Positions 26,480-36,322 are shown, counted from the first letter of the stretch. The stretch: 64,000 nucleotides of DNA from DATFKA01 sp035268885 (GCA_035268885.1 DATFKA010000053.1:18017-82016); one strand, 5' to 3'. The notes: generated by a model from the letters alone, not told the origin. Program-made: numbers and translations.

Positions 26480-28144
26480 TTAAGTCTGACCCAGGGATAT
26501 TTTAACCACCCGGGTTAAAAGGGCCACTTTTTTATTGCGACTACTCTCCGTTTGGACCTCAAATCCCTTATACATCCGCCGCAGGGCAGAACTCAATCCA
26601 TCCATACTCAAATAGACCTGATTAGCCAGTTCGCGGTTCCCAATGGAGGGTTCCTGGAAGATAATGGTCAGTATCTTCCAGGAAGTATCGCTGAGGGGCT
26701 TACCCAAATAGCTTTCAATCCGATCTTTATCAAGGTGTACTTCTTTTTTTATTTCCGGCAGTGCAACAGACTGAGTTGCTAAACGCTCTTTTAGGAGATC
26801 CACTTCCAGCAGCAGTTCCCGTTTTTCTTGTTTAGCCTGGTTTTGCCGATATAAGAACAGGACCAACAAACTGAACAGGACCAGGAGGGATATTCCGACA
26901 ATGCTGTATATTCGCTTTTGTGCCCGGAACTGTTGTTCGGCGATCTCTTGCTCGTGAGCTAATTGATCAGCCAACTGTTGCTTTTCGTATTCGTATTGGG
27001 CTTCAGCCTGGTAAAGGGCCTGCTGGTTTTCCATTCTATCTGCACTATCTCGCAAAACCTGAGATGACTGGTAGGTATCCAGGGCCTTTTTATATTCCCC
27101 GCGATCTTCGTACAACTCAGCCATTAAGGCTTTAATGTCTGCCAATTGCCTGGGGTCATCATTGTTTTCAATTGACCCTTCTAAAGCCCGATTCAGATAA
27201 AGCCAAGCTGAATCCGGCTGCGTATTCTGGTGAATTAGAGCAAGGTGATACTGAGCGTTTTCAAGATTGGAAGTTCTCCCATTTTTTCTGGAAAGGGCAA
27301 TACTTTTTAGGAGGTACTCTTTTGCGAGCTTTATCTTTCCCTGCAGATAATAAGTTTCTCCGATTAGAGATAGGATGAGATTATGTATATCTCCAACATC
27401 TAGTTTTTCCCTTCCGATCTCATCAGCTTTTAAAAAGTATTCGAGCGCTTTTTCATATTTCTTCTCCTGCTTGTAGGTGGTTCCTATCTGCATTTTGCTT
27501 CTAATTTCCAGAATAGGATCATCCTGTTCCAGCGCCCATTCAGAAAACTTTTCGTAGTATTCTCTAGCTTTTTCATAGTCTTCAATAATCATAAACAAAA
27601 CGCCAAGGTTACCCCAAATTATTTTTTGGGTAGACGTTTGCCCCCTGACTTCTACTAATTTGAGCGCTTCTATTAATTTATCTATTGAAGGTTGAATATG
27701 TTGCAGGCTTGCGTGGCAGCCAGCTTCATTGATCAGTCCACTGACCAATATCTGTGTATCCCTTTCTATTCGGGCCATATCGATTACCTCTTTGGAATAA
27801 GACAGACTCTCGGAGAATTGATACTTCTGAAAATAGGCCTTTGCCAAATGATATTTTTTGACCATTTCATCCCTCGTTGTTCCCGCCTCCTCCAGTAATA
27901 GATCAGCTTCGCCCCAAAGTTGAATTAAACTATCGGGATAAGTAAAGACCAGGTTTGTCCCTCCTATTTCGATAAGTGCATCGAGTCGATCTCTGGCGGA
28001 TCGATTTTCACTAAGGTATTGATTGATGAGAGAATCGTAGGCTTCCTCCTGACTTAAAAGTCCTGCCAGCGGAAGAATTAACATTAAAGAAAAAATCAAG
28101 TTTCTTAATTTCAACATGAGAGGCCGCAATAAAGAATGAGTCAA
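26480..28144 (-). CDS. Membrane-anchored TPR protein with LuxR-like HTH, paralogue 1
   Basis: A 554-residue protein; ATG codons at 28144 and 28117 both precede a signal-like stretch (LIFSLMLILPLAGLLS), so the start is uncertain. About residues 70-380 hold TPR-like helical repeats (for example EKAREYYEKFSEWALEQDDP, KKYEKALEYFLKADEIGREK), then a coiled coil (365-410), one membrane helix (about 411-432), a cytoplasmic coiled coil, and a C-terminal helix-turn-helix-like domain: SIGNRELANQVYLSMDGLSSALRRMY near 490-515. This order suggests a one-component sensor that detects a signal in the periplasm and binds DNA from the membrane. Targets unknown. The next gene is a close paralogue. Confidence 0.72.
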   Translation of the reverse strand: MTHSLLRPLMLKLRNLIFSLMLILPLAGLLSQEEAYDSLINQYLSENRSARDRLDALIEIGGTNLVFTYPDSLIQLWGEADLLLEEAGTTRDEMVKKYHLAKAYFQKYQFSESLSYSKEVIDMARIERDTQILVSGLINEAGCHASLQHIQPSIDKLIEALKLVEVRGQTSTQKIIWGNLGVLFMIIEDYEKAREYYEKFSEWALEQDDPILEIRSKMQIGTTYKQEKKYEKALEYFLKADEIGREKLDVGDIHNLILSLIGETYYLQGKIKLAKEYLLKSIALSRKNGRTSNLENAQYHLALIHQNTQPDSAWLYLNRALEGSIENNDDPRQLADIKALMAELYEDRGEYKKALDTYQSSQVLRDSADRMENQQALYQAEAQYEYEKQQLADQLAHEQEIAEQQFRAQKRIYSIVGISLLVLFSLLVLFLYRQNQAKQEKRELLLEVDLLKERLATQSVALPEIKKEVHLDKDRIESYLGKPLSDTSWKILTIIFQEPSIGNRELANQVYLSMDGLSSALRRMYKGFEVQTESSRNKKVALLTRVVKISLGQT

Positions 28145-28379
28145 TAATAAATTATACGCCTTTACTTGTTCTTTTGCCGCCCAGTTTCGTTAAAAAGCCT
28201 CGTCGATGCGCTGCATCGCCTACGTTTTTTGCCTCACTCAACAGCAAAACACCTGCGTAAATCTTGTACACTTTATTAATGCCCCATTCCTAAGGTAGAA
28301 AAATGTTTTATCTAAAGGTAAATATTTTAGTTGAATTTCCCCACGTAGCTAGGCACCAGCACCGTATAGTATTCTCCTC

Positions 28380-30017
28380 TTAACCTTGGTCCAACGAAAT
28401 CTTCACCGCTCTGGTTAACAAAGCTACTTTCTTATTTCGGCTGCTTTCGGTATGCACCCGGAAAGCCTTGTACATTCTCCGCAGGGCAGAGCTGAGTCCG
28501 TCTAGACTCAAATACACCCGACTGGCCAGTTCCCGATTGCTAATCCCCGGATTCTCAAAAATCGTCATTAGTATCTGCCAGGAAGATTCGCCCAGGCTTT
28601 TACCCAGATGTTCCTCAATCTTTTCCTTGTCTAATTCTACTTTTTTACTACCCTGGGGTAGTGCGATGGCCTGGGTCGCCAGGCGATCTTTTAACATCTC
28701 TATTTCATACAGAAATTGTTGACGCTCTTCCCGCCTTCGCATCTGACGAAACTTTAGAATACCTAACAAGAATAATAGAAAGACAGCTATCCCTGCTAGG
28801 AATACGTAAATTAGTCTTTTAGCACGCTGCTGCTGTCGACTAATTTTTTGTTCATAAAACTGTTGCTCGGCTAATTTTTGATCTTCAAAATTATATTGAG
28901 CTTCGGTAAGGTAAATGGAATTTTCATTAATGATCTGATCAATGCTATCCTTAAGCATCTCATATTTGGTTTGTAATTCCAAAGCCTTTTGGTATTCTCC
29001 TCGATTTTTGTATAAATAAATTTGTGTGGACATTAGATTAGACCGGTCATCAAGCTGTTCTAGTTCAACAGCCAAAGGAATCCCCCGATTGACATAATAC
29101 ATAGCGGAATCTGGATACCAATCCTGATATAAATCGGCAAAGTCGCTAGAGATCCAAAGCTCAAGTATTTTCGATTTTGTTTCCTTAGCAATCTCAAGGA
29201 CCTTACGGTAGTATTGTTGGGCAAGAATAGAATCCCCTTGCCAGTAATAGGCGTTACCAATATATTCCAGAAGAGATCCTTCGAAATATTTACTGGTGAA
29301 GGCTGACTTAGAAGCTAATTCTTTTGCCTGGAAAAAGTATTCCAGCGCTTCATCATAATTATCCTCATGATAATGGATGGCTCCAATTTTTAAGAGTGCA
29401 TTGCTTTCTTCCTCCAGGTCCGTTTTCTTACATAAACTTTCAAGTGCCTGCAGGGAGTACTCCTTAGCTTTTTCATAATCACCTAAATAAAAGAACACTT
29501 CCCCAAGGAGATTTAAAATGGCACTGGTCCGGCTACCATAAGGTTTATCTAACCGTAATGCCTCTAAATATTTTTTTATAGCCAGAGGGGGTTGCCTCTC
29601 GTATGATCCGAATATTTCATAACCATGAAACTCCAATGCACGTATCAAGGCCAGCGTGTCAGCAGTGGCACGAGCCATTTTTTCGGCCTCTTCTGCGTAT
29701 GCCAAACTTTTCTCGCATTCCTCTTTTTCACAGTGGGCTTCCCCTAAATAAATCTTCTGGAAAATGTGGTCTCTAACCTCTCCAGCTTTCTTTAGGAAAG
29801 CACTATCTTGTTGATAGAGTCTAATCAGACTGTCTGGATATAAATAATGGTATTTATTTTCGCCAAGTTCCAGAAAAGCATCAAGTCGCTCCCGCTCCGA
29901 CAGGTTCTCATCCTGACAGCGCCTGAGGAGTGAATCGTAGGGCGCTTTTTGGCCAAAAAGATTGCTTAGCGTAAGACATGCCCACAGTAGTAAAGTTACG
30001 TCTATTTTTTTCAGCAT
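28380..30017 (-). CDS. Membrane-anchored TPR protein with LuxR-like HTH, paralogue 2
   Basis: A 545-residue protein of the same build as its neighbour: signal peptide (LLLWACLTLSNLFGQ), TPR repeats (DYEKAKEYSLQALESLC, NYDEALEYFFQAKELA), coiled coil, one membrane helix (LIYVFLAGIAVFLLFLLGIL), then a cytoplasmic coiled coil and a C-terminal DNA-binding-like domain. The last 60 residues are nearly identical to paralogue 1 (SSRNKKVALLTRAVKISL against SSRNKKVALLTRVVKISL) while the TPR parts differ more, suggesting a shared DNA site but different inputs. The genes are 235 bp apart on the same strand. Confidence 0.72.
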   Translation of the reverse strand: MLKKIDVTLLLWACLTLSNLFGQKAPYDSLLRRCQDENLSERERLDAFLELGENKYHYLYPDSLIRLYQQDSAFLKKAGEVRDHIFQKIYLGEAHCEKEECEKSLAYAEEAEKMARATADTLALIRALEFHGYEIFGSYERQPPLAIKKYLEALRLDKPYGSRTSAILNLLGEVFFYLGDYEKAKEYSLQALESLCKKTDLEEESNALLKIGAIHYHEDNYDEALEYFFQAKELASKSAFTSKYFEGSLLEYIGNAYYWQGDSILAQQYYRKVLEIAKETKSKILELWISSDFADLYQDWYPDSAMYYVNRGIPLAVELEQLDDRSNLMSTQIYLYKNRGEYQKALELQTKYEMLKDSIDQIINENSIYLTEAQYNFEDQKLAEQQFYEQKISRQQQRAKRLIYVFLAGIAVFLLFLLGILKFRQMRRREERQQFLYEIEMLKDRLATQAIALPQGSKKVELDKEKIEEHLGKSLGESSWQILMTIFENPGISNRELASRVYLSLDGLSSALRRMYKAFRVHTESSRNKKVALLTRAVKISLDQG

Positions 30018-30348
30018 CGGTCTTGGAAATAATTTACTGGAATAAGATTATTAGCACCAAAACATCAAGGTATGAATTGGGCAAAGCATTGGGGTGGACT
30101 TTTGTTCTTCTAAATTAAGAAAAAAATGGTAGTTTAAGAAGGAGAAAAAGGGCCTGGGCTCGCACCTTGTATAGCGGATAGACAAATATTCAGGATTAAA
30201 CAATTTATTAATTTACTAAGCTGGATTACCCAACAGTCTTATTATTCTCAAAGAGGCGTTTTTAGTGCCCGTTTTATAGCATTTACTTTTGCGATCAGTA
30301 AATTTTGAACTTTAGCTTATATTTTTTCAGTTTATCGAATTTTTACTA
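30018..30348. other. Intergenic stretch with no recognised feature
   Basis: AT-rich spacer between the second TPR gene and the MITE-like element. I see no open frame with coding character, no TAnnTTTG box in useful position and no strong hairpin. A start upstream of the minus-strand TPR gene must lie here, but the promoter was not identified. Confidence 0.5.
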
Positions 30349-30349
30349 A

Positions 30350-30520
30350 GAAGTTGTTTAAGAATTCCTGGTGAGATGATTGGTAACGGCTTGAAAGTCA
30401 AGACAAGGCTACTTTTTTTCTCGCAGCCATCCGCCTCAGACGGACGAAGGGAAAAAAGAGCTGCCGTATTGGCTTTCAATGTGTTGTCAAGGGCTCAGTG
30501 AGGCGTTTTTAAACAACTTC
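30350..30520. mobile_element. MITE-like element, long copy (171 bp)
   Basis: Perfect 12-bp terminal inverted repeats, GAAGTTGTTTAA (30350-30361) and TTAAACAACTTC (30509-30520), flanked on both sides by TAA, a possible target duplication. It carries no gene. A shorter copy at 43229-43316 shares both ends. The extra 83 bp here begin and end with GGCTT (30388 and 30471), so the short copy looks like a deletion between direct repeats. Confidence 0.8.
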
Positions 30521-30569
30521 TAACACAGAGGGCGCAATTTTTATATTATACTTAGAAAAAAAAATACCT

Positions 30570-31730
30570 ATGAAAGTAGCTATAGTCGGTGCGGGTACCA
30601 TGGGCTCTGGAATTGCCCAGATCGCCGCCTCCGCCGGACACGGAGTAGTGGTCTATGATAAATCTCCCGCCGCCCTGGATCGTTCTCGCCGTCAACTGGA
30701 AAAGCGGATGGGAAATTTTCAGAAAAAAGGCAAACTCACCAATACAGAAGCTCAGATTATACAGACTAAAATTAGCTATACAAGTCAGCTAGCGGAACTG
30801 TCTGAGGCAGAGCTGCTTATAGAGTCTATTATAGAAGAGTTGGGGGCCAAGCAGCTCTTATTCCGCGAGCTGGAAGACATCGTCACCCAGCAATGCATCC
30901 TGGGTACTAATACCTCTTCTTTATCCGTTACGGCCATCGCGGCAGCCTGTCGGCAAAACCCGGAACGGGTCGTGGGCATTCACTTTTTTGTCCCTGCTGA
31001 TCAGGTGAAGCTGGTCGAGATTATTCCCGCCCTGCAAACCCGCACGCCCATTACCCAACAGGCACAACAGATCATCAGGCAGTGGGGCAAGACGACCGTA
31101 CTGGTTAAAGACCGACCCGGCTTTCTCGTCAACCGCATTGCGCGGCCTTACTACCTGGAAGCCTTACGTATTTTAGAAGAAGGAATAGCTAACGTGGCGA
31201 CCATCGACTGGGCCATGACTCATCTGGGTGGCTTTAAGATGGGCCCTTTTGCCCTCATGGATTATATCGGCAACGATGTGAACTATATTTTTACCAAACG
31301 GCTCTTTAAAAGCACTTTTTACGATAATCGTTACCAACCCTCCGTTGTGCAAAAAAGACTGGTGGAAGCGGGCTATCTCGGGCGCAAAACTGGCCGGGGC
31401 TTCTACAATTATTTTGATCATTCTACCAACCCCGCTCCCTATTCAGACGAAACACTGGGTAAGCAAATCCTCATCCGAATCTTGGTCTTGCTGATCAACG
31501 AAGCAGCGGATGCCTTGTTCCATAAATTTGCCAGCCGGGAAGATATCGACCTGGCCATGAGTACGGGAATTGATTTCCCTTACGGTCTACTGAGCTGGGC
31601 CGATGACCTAGGGATTGGTTTTGTCGTCCGGCAATTAGATGAATTGTATGAGCTGTACCACGAGGACCGCTACCGATGCAGTCCGCTATTACGTCAGATG
31701 CAGAAAAAAGCAGAACGCTTTTATACTTAA
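30570..31730 (+). CDS. 3-hydroxyacyl-CoA dehydrogenase (PaaH/Hbd-like)
   Basis: A 386-residue NAD-dependent enzyme. The Rossmann motif is VAIVGAGTMGSGIAQIA, and VVGIHFFVPADQVKLVEII includes the catalytic His and usual contact residues; RPGFLVNRI starts the helical C-terminal domain. The protein has a second, partly repeated C-terminal 3HCDH domain (about residues 290-380), so it is longer than the about 285-residue minimal form. It oxidises 3-hydroxyacyl-CoA in beta-oxidation or the phenylacetate pathway. The stop is 5 bp from the convergent M20 peptidase stop. Confidence 0.9.
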   Translation: MKVAIVGAGTMGSGIAQIAASAGHGVVVYDKSPAALDRSRRQLEKRMGNFQKKGKLTNTEAQIIQTKISYTSQLAELSEAELLIESIIEELGAKQLLFRELEDIVTQQCILGTNTSSLSVTAIAAACRQNPERVVGIHFFVPADQVKLVEIIPALQTRTPITQQAQQIIRQWGKTTVLVKDRPGFLVNRIARPYYLEALRILEEGIANVATIDWAMTHLGGFKMGPFALMDYIGNDVNYIFTKRLFKSTFYDNRYQPSVVQKRLVEAGYLGRKTGRGFYNYFDHSTNPAPYSDETLGKQILIRILVLLINEAADALFHKFASREDIDLAMSTGIDFPYGLLSWADDLGIGFVVRQLDELYELYHEDRYRCSPLLRQMQKKAERFYT

Positions 31731-31735
31731 ATGTA

Positions 31736-33187
31736 CTACCGGCAACTATTCCGAATCAATTGCTCGTACCAGCGAATAGCTCTTTTGTATTGATCTACGG
31801 CTACCCTTTCGTTACTTCCGTGAATACGGCTCAGGTCCGACTGCTCCAATTGAAGGGGCAGGAAGCGATACTGATTATCGCTGACTTCGGTGTAGTGCCT
31901 TGCATCCGTCGCCCCAATAGTCACATTGGGGGCCACTACGACTTCCGGGAACACCTCTTTAATCGTGCGCGAGAGTACCTGATAACCGAAACCTTCGGTA
32001 GAAGCGACGGGGGTAGGATCGCTGTATATCCCCCCTGACTTTAGACGGACTTGCAGGTATTCATCCCCTACCAGAGCGCGTACCCTTTCGAGTACCGACT
32101 CCGCCGTCTCCCCCGGTATGATTCTAAAATTGATCGTTGCCCTGGCCCGCGTGGGTAACACATTTTCCTGTAAACCGGCCTGCACAATCGTCGGAGCGGT
32201 AGTGGTTCGCAGTAATGCATTGGAAGCGGGTGCAGCGGATAATTGCTTTTTGATTAGTCTGCCGCTTAACCAAAGATTGGCAAAAACAGCTTTGAAGGCT
32301 GGGGTCATCTCGGGGCCGGCATGCCTGAGCATTTCCTGCAGAGGGCCTTCTATTTTTGCCGGAAAGGGCTGCTGCTCCAATTTGTGCAGCGCTGCACTTA
32401 AAATACCAATGGCAGTCCGTTGGGGAGGCATGGAGGAGTGGCCGCCTTCCTCTAATTGTACCTCAAGCTCTAGCGTCACGTAACCTTTTTCCGAAACCCC
32501 AATCAGCGCGAGTGGGGGCTCCAGCCCGGGTAGCGCTTCTTCAATCACGTAATAGCCTTCGTCCAGTAGATATTCCAGCTCAATATTTTGCTCCCCAAGA
32601 TACTGTGCGATGGCCCTGGCACCACTGCCCCCCACCTCTTCATCGTGTCCAAAACCCAGATAAAGGGTACGCTCCGGTATATAGCCTGCGGCCAACAAGC
32701 CTTCTACAGCTTCCAGAATACCCAAAACGGATACTTTATCGTCAAGTGTTCCCCTGCCCCAAACGAAGCCTTCGGATACGGTACCGGAAAAGGGAGCATG
32801 CGTCCAGGCTTCCGGATCCGCCACGTCGACCACGTCGAGGTGCGCAATTAACATGATGGGTTTTAAATTGGAATTCCGTCCCGGCCAGGTATAAAGTCGG
32901 GTAAAAGAACCAAATTTCTTTTTATTCAACAGGGAATCTATCCGTGGAAATTGATTGTCTAGCCATTTATCAAACCGCAAAAAACCGGCAGAATCCTCAG
33001 GTAATTGGGCTGAAACAGTAGGTATTTGTACGGCTTGCGCCAAACGTCGAACCGGTTCTTCCCCCAGCGGAGCAAGCACCAGTGGATCCACCTGTATCTG
33101 CCGGGAACTAAAGCGTATGGTCTTTACCACCACAACGAGCAGTAGTGCTAAGATCAAAAGGGATAACCAACGGAGCAATTGCTTCAT
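31736..33187 (-). CDS. M20 family metallopeptidase (PM20D1-like carboxypeptidase)
   Basis: A 483-residue protein with an N-terminal membrane anchor (LSLLILALLLVVVVKTI). The metal-binding and catalytic residues are seen in MLIAHLDVVDV, WGRGTLDDKVSVLG and GFGHDEEVGG, and the C-terminal NVTIGATDARHYTEV holds the last His. A dimerisation insert with GHSSMPPQRTAIG lies in the middle. The closest known group is CPS1/PM20D1, which cleaves N-acyl amino acids or peptides. It follows the response regulator gene by 34 bp on the same strand. Confidence 0.9.
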   Translation of the reverse strand: MKQLLRWLSLLILALLLVVVVKTIRFSSRQIQVDPLVLAPLGEEPVRRLAQAVQIPTVSAQLPEDSAGFLRFDKWLDNQFPRIDSLLNKKKFGSFTRLYTWPGRNSNLKPIMLIAHLDVVDVADPEAWTHAPFSGTVSEGFVWGRGTLDDKVSVLGILEAVEGLLAAGYIPERTLYLGFGHDEEVGGSGARAIAQYLGEQNIELEYLLDEGYYVIEEALPGLEPPLALIGVSEKGYVTLELEVQLEEGGHSSMPPQRTAIGILSAALHKLEQQPFPAKIEGPLQEMLRHAGPEMTPAFKAVFANLWLSGRLIKKQLSAAPASNALLRTTTAPTIVQAGLQENVLPTRARATINFRIIPGETAESVLERVRALVGDEYLQVRLKSGGIYSDPTPVASTEGFGYQVLSRTIKEVFPEVVVAPNVTIGATDARHYTEVSDNQYRFLPLQLEQSDLSRIHGSNERVAVDQYKRAIRWYEQLIRNSCR

Positions 33188-33221
33188 TTATACTGGTTGT
33201 AAGTGATCTGTCATATCCTGT

Positions 33222-33587
33222 CTAACCTTGCTTATCTGCAATTCGCTGTACCCGAATCAATAGTTCAGCGGGCTTAAAGGGCTTAGAGATAAAGTCACTA
33301 ATCCCCAGACCAAAAGCCTCAACGATGCTATTCTCTTCGTCGGGATCCGAAAGCATAAGGATGCCCGCGGGTGGGTGCATTTGCCGGATAGTTTTGACCG
33401 GCTTTAGGCCCTCCCCCTCTTCACTGGAATTGTAATCGAAGAGTACGACGTCCGGCTTTTCGGCAATCAAGGTCTCTGCCAAATCCATATCCTTTTCGCA
33501 GATGGTGACTTCGTAACCCTGTTTTTGCAGCCTGAATTCGATGGCCATTAACAGTACTTCTTCACTTTCACAGATCATTACTTTCAT
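33222..33587 (-). CDS. Single-domain response regulator
   Basis: A 121-residue receiver domain and nothing more. The phosphoacceptor is Asp51 (DVVLFDYNSS), the switch residue Ser80 (ILMLSDPDEE) and the conserved Lys102 (ISKPFKPAEL). The acidic pocket has Glu residues (CESEE, 7-10) in place of the usual Asp pair, which may alter phosphorylation. With no output domain it probably acts through a partner, as CheY or Spo0F do. No histidine kinase gene lies nearby, so its kinase is unknown. Confidence 0.88.
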   Translation of the reverse strand: MKVMICESEEVLLMAIEFRLQKQGYEVTICEKDMDLAETLIAEKPDVVLFDYNSSEEGEGLKPVKTIRQMHPPAGILMLSDPDEENSIVEAFGLGISDFISKPFKPAELLIRVQRIADKQG

Positions 33588-33686
33588 AAGAGTAGTTTTA
33601 TTGAGGTGTAAGGGTATGTTTAAAATAAATTATTATGGGCAAAACGCCCTGGGATTATGGGGTGAAAATATTCCATTTACGCCCCT

Positions 33687-34040
33687 TTAGCTTTCCCGGG
33701 GTAAAAATATAAATTGCGCCCCCAAATCACTGAGGACAAACAGGCAAAAGTTCAGGCTCGGATCCTTATAGACCTCTCTAAATTCGTCTACCTTATCGTT
33801 ATGGATGACTTGTTTGGTATTTAATTCTTCGAGCGTACTGGCATTAACAAACCATAATTGTTTCTTATCCGAATCACGTACCATAAGCGGCACGCCCAAT
33901 TGCACCTCCAGCTGAGAAGCAATAAAGATCGGATAAGCGGATATTTCCTGATCTAAAATAGCATCCGCCGCTTTAGACATCAGTGGTCGGAAAGGTTTTA
34001 ACTCTTGTTCCAATTCCAGGTATTTCTCGGTTACGCCCAT
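33687..34040 (-). CDS. Conserved-looking 117-residue protein of unknown function
   Basis: A 117-residue soluble protein with no signal or membrane segment. The N-terminal half is helical (TEKYLELEQELKPFRPLM); the C-terminal half alternates in a beta-rich pattern ending NFCLFVLSDLGAQFIFLPRES. It lies between rlmD and the response regulator on the same strand (36 and 99 bp gaps), and a regulatory or partner role with the receiver is possible but not shown. I do not recognise a family. Confidence 0.65.
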   Translation of the reverse strand: MGVTEKYLELEQELKPFRPLMSKAADAILDQEISAYPIFIASQLEVQLGVPLMVRDSDKKQLWFVNASTLEELNTKQVIHNDKVDEFREVYKDPSLNFCLFVLSDLGAQFIFLPRES

Positions 34041-34076
34041 GGATTCAATTCTTGGTTTGTTGATTTGGTGGATTCG

Positions 34077-35489
34077 TTAATTATCTTTCAATTGCAATAG
34101 CGCCACGCTTTCGATGTGGTGGGTATGCGGAAACATATCTACCGGCCGCACTTTTTCCACCTGGTATTTTTCGCTTAAGAGCTGGATATCGCGCGCCTGC
34201 GTGGCGGGATTACAACTTACGTATACCAGTCGCGGGGCCGCCAGCTTAAGTAACATCTTTACAACATCGGGATGCATTCCGGCCCGTGGCGGATCGGTGA
34301 TGAGCAGATCTGGCAGGCCGTGCTTTTCAGCAAAAGCTTCCGTAAGGATATCTTTTACATCTCCGGCATAAAAAACACTATTTTCTATGCCATTCAGTAT
34401 GGCATTCTCTTTGGCTCCCGTTATGGCATCCGGAATCTCCTCGATGCCTACGACCTGCTGGCAATCTTTAGCGATGTAAAGGGCAATACTACCCAGCCCC
34501 GTATACAAATCATAAACATTCTCATCGCCCTGAAGTTCGGCGAAGTCAACTACTACGTCGTACAAAGCCCTGGCCTGTTCGGTATTCGTCTGAAAAAAAG
34601 ACTTGGGATATATCTTAAACCGAACTTCCCCCAGCTGCTCCATCACGTGGTCTTTACCCCGGTATAGATGCATAGGTAAGTCCATCACAAAATCATTCAG
34701 TTTGGTGTTGATGCAATAATACAGGGAATTGATCTCGGGAAAGGCTTCGGCCACAGTATCCAGAAAAAACGTTCTTTTCTCTTGATCTTCCTCACCAAAG
34801 ACAATCAACAGCAGTACTTCGTTGAGACTAGTGACGCGCAGCATCATGGTCCGTAAAAAGCCCACATTTTCTCTAACGTCGAAAAAGCTTAGTCCCTGCG
34901 CATGGGCAATCTCCCGGATTTGATTACGGATGGCATTAGAAGGATCAGGTTGCAACCAGCACTTCTCAATATCGATGATCTTATCAAAAGCCCCGGCGGG
35001 ATGAAAGCCAAGCACATCCGCTTCATTGCTAATATCGGTGTTCAGCTGCTCAGGGGGCAACCATTTCTTATTGGAAAAAGAGAACTCCAGCTTATTGCGG
35101 TAGAACCGGGTCTGGCTGGCCGGTAGGATCGGTAGAAAAGCTTCTACCTCCACCTTGCCAATCCGTTGTAATGCATCTCTGGTCACCTGCTCCTTGTGTT
35201 TCACCTGCACCGGATAATCCAGATCCTGCCATTTACAGCCTCCACAATACTGAAAGTGCTGACAAAAGGCCTCAACGCGATCCGGAGAGTATTCGTGGAA
35301 CTGGGTAACGCGGCCTGTATAATAACCCTTGCGCTTTTTAGTCACCAGCACATCGGCGACATCACCCGGCACGGCCTTATCGGCAAAAACGATTTGACCT
35401 TCCGGTGTTTTACCGACGCCCTTACCCCGGTCAGCTATACCATGAAAACGCACCTGCTCTACAATCTTCTTTTTTCTTTTTCTTCCCAT
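34077..35489 (-). CDS. rlmD: 23S rRNA (uracil-C5)-methyltransferase (RlmD/RumA type)
   Basis: A 470-residue enzyme that methylates a uridine of 23S rRNA (U1939 in E. coli). The basic N-terminus leads into a TRAM-like RNA-binding region. A 4Fe-4S cluster is indicated by C76, C82 and C85 (FCQHFQYCGGCKWQ), with a fourth Cys later at IEKCWLQP. The S-adenosylmethionine fold contains DLYTGLGSIALY and the catalytic Cys is C426 in LVYVSCNPATQ. Relatives include RlmC and TrmA; the Fe-S cysteines favour the RlmD/RlmCD group, but the exact target base is inferred. Confidence 0.88.
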   Translation of the reverse strand: MGRKRKKKIVEQVRFHGIADRGKGVGKTPEGQIVFADKAVPGDVADVLVTKKRKGYYTGRVTQFHEYSPDRVEAFCQHFQYCGGCKWQDLDYPVQVKHKEQVTRDALQRIGKVEVEAFLPILPASQTRFYRNKLEFSFSNKKWLPPEQLNTDISNEADVLGFHPAGAFDKIIDIEKCWLQPDPSNAIRNQIREIAHAQGLSFFDVRENVGFLRTMMLRVTSLNEVLLLIVFGEEDQEKRTFFLDTVAEAFPEINSLYYCINTKLNDFVMDLPMHLYRGKDHVMEQLGEVRFKIYPKSFFQTNTEQARALYDVVVDFAELQGDENVYDLYTGLGSIALYIAKDCQQVVGIEEIPDAITGAKENAILNGIENSVFYAGDVKDILTEAFAEKHGLPDLLITDPPRAGMHPDVVKMLLKLAAPRLVYVSCNPATQARDIQLLSEKYQVEKVRPVDMFPHTHHIESVALLQLKDN

Positions 35490-35532
35490 AATGATATTTC
35501 ATGGCCCTTCAGCCTCGGGTAATAATTGAATG

Positions 35533-36273
35533 TTATCTGGTTAAAACAATATAATCGCGCAGTAGGGTTTTTAAAAACTCCACTTTATCCGGTGGTGGCT
35601 GTTGAATATTCAATAGCCGGACCAGCTTTTTGGTCAGTTCGTCGACGACCTCCCGGTGCGCGAGGTTATTATAGGTCAGGCATCGCCGGATGACGCTTTT
35701 AATCACCAACATATCCTCGTCGCTTAGCTGCGCGACTTCGGGATAGACCGGCGTATATTTCTCCAGGGAATCGATATTAAGAATATCGGCCAGGCGAAAC
35801 TTTAGATTACTAGACGTCCGGATGACCGTGGTATTCGCCGTCATATCTCCCAGCCGTTGTCTTTTTACGGAAGTGCTAATCACCAAAGCCGCCAGTATAC
35901 CCGAAGAGAACACCGTATCAATAATGTGAAAAACGGCCCGGATCAGGTAGTCCGTGGTACTGGGTTGGCGACCATCCAGGCGTACCACCCGGATATTAAG
36001 CGCTTTTTTACCCAGCGATTGCCCGTTGGATAAGAGCTCACTCATAAATTGATAAATCATGAACCCGGCAATGGGCAGTAGGCCCAAAAATATCTGCCCA
36101 AAACTACTATTCGCCATACGACTAAAAGCCGCCGTAAAGAACAGGAAAAGGAGTGCATAAGCAAAGCTGATAATAATCAAATCCACTAAAAATGCCAGAA
36201 TACGGTCTCGCAGGGCGGCCAATTCATATTCGATCGTTACATTTTGCGTTGTTTTTATCTCAATACTCTGCAT
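35533..36273 (-). CDS. RDD family membrane protein
   Basis: A protein of 246 residues from the ATG at 36273 (MQSIEIKTTQNVTIEYELA); the frame also opens upstream at 36303, but that would overlap the candidate promoter. LAALRDRILAFLVDLIIISF carries the R-D-x-x-x-x-x-x-D type motif of the first RDD helix, with further helices and LGKKALNIRVVRLDG. It is divergent from the SpoIIM operon, an arrangement also common for RDD genes next to MoxR-type operons. Function unknown; some RDD proteins act in Na+ or Li+ antiport. Confidence 0.88.
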   Translation of the reverse strand: MQSIEIKTTQNVTIEYELAALRDRILAFLVDLIIISFAYALLFLFFTAAFSRMANSSFGQIFLGLLPIAGFMIYQFMSELLSNGQSLGKKALNIRVVRLDGRQPSTTDYLIRAVFHIIDTVFSSGILAALVISTSVKRQRLGDMTANTTVIRTSSNLKFRLADILNIDSLEKYTPVYPEVAQLSDEDMLVIKSVIRRCLTYNNLAHREVVDELTKKLVRLLNIQQPPPDKVEFLKTLLRDYIVLTR

Positions 36274-36314
36274 TTTTACTACTTTAGGGGTCCTGGTTAC
36301 CACCGATCAAAGAG

Positions 36315-36322
36315 CAAAGTTA
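36315..36322 (-). promoter_or_regulatory. Candidate -7 box for the RDD gene
   Basis: TAACTTTG on the minus strand matches TAnnTTTG; a transcript from near 36308 would have a 35-nt leader to the ATG at 36273, which supports that start. Confidence 0.5.
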
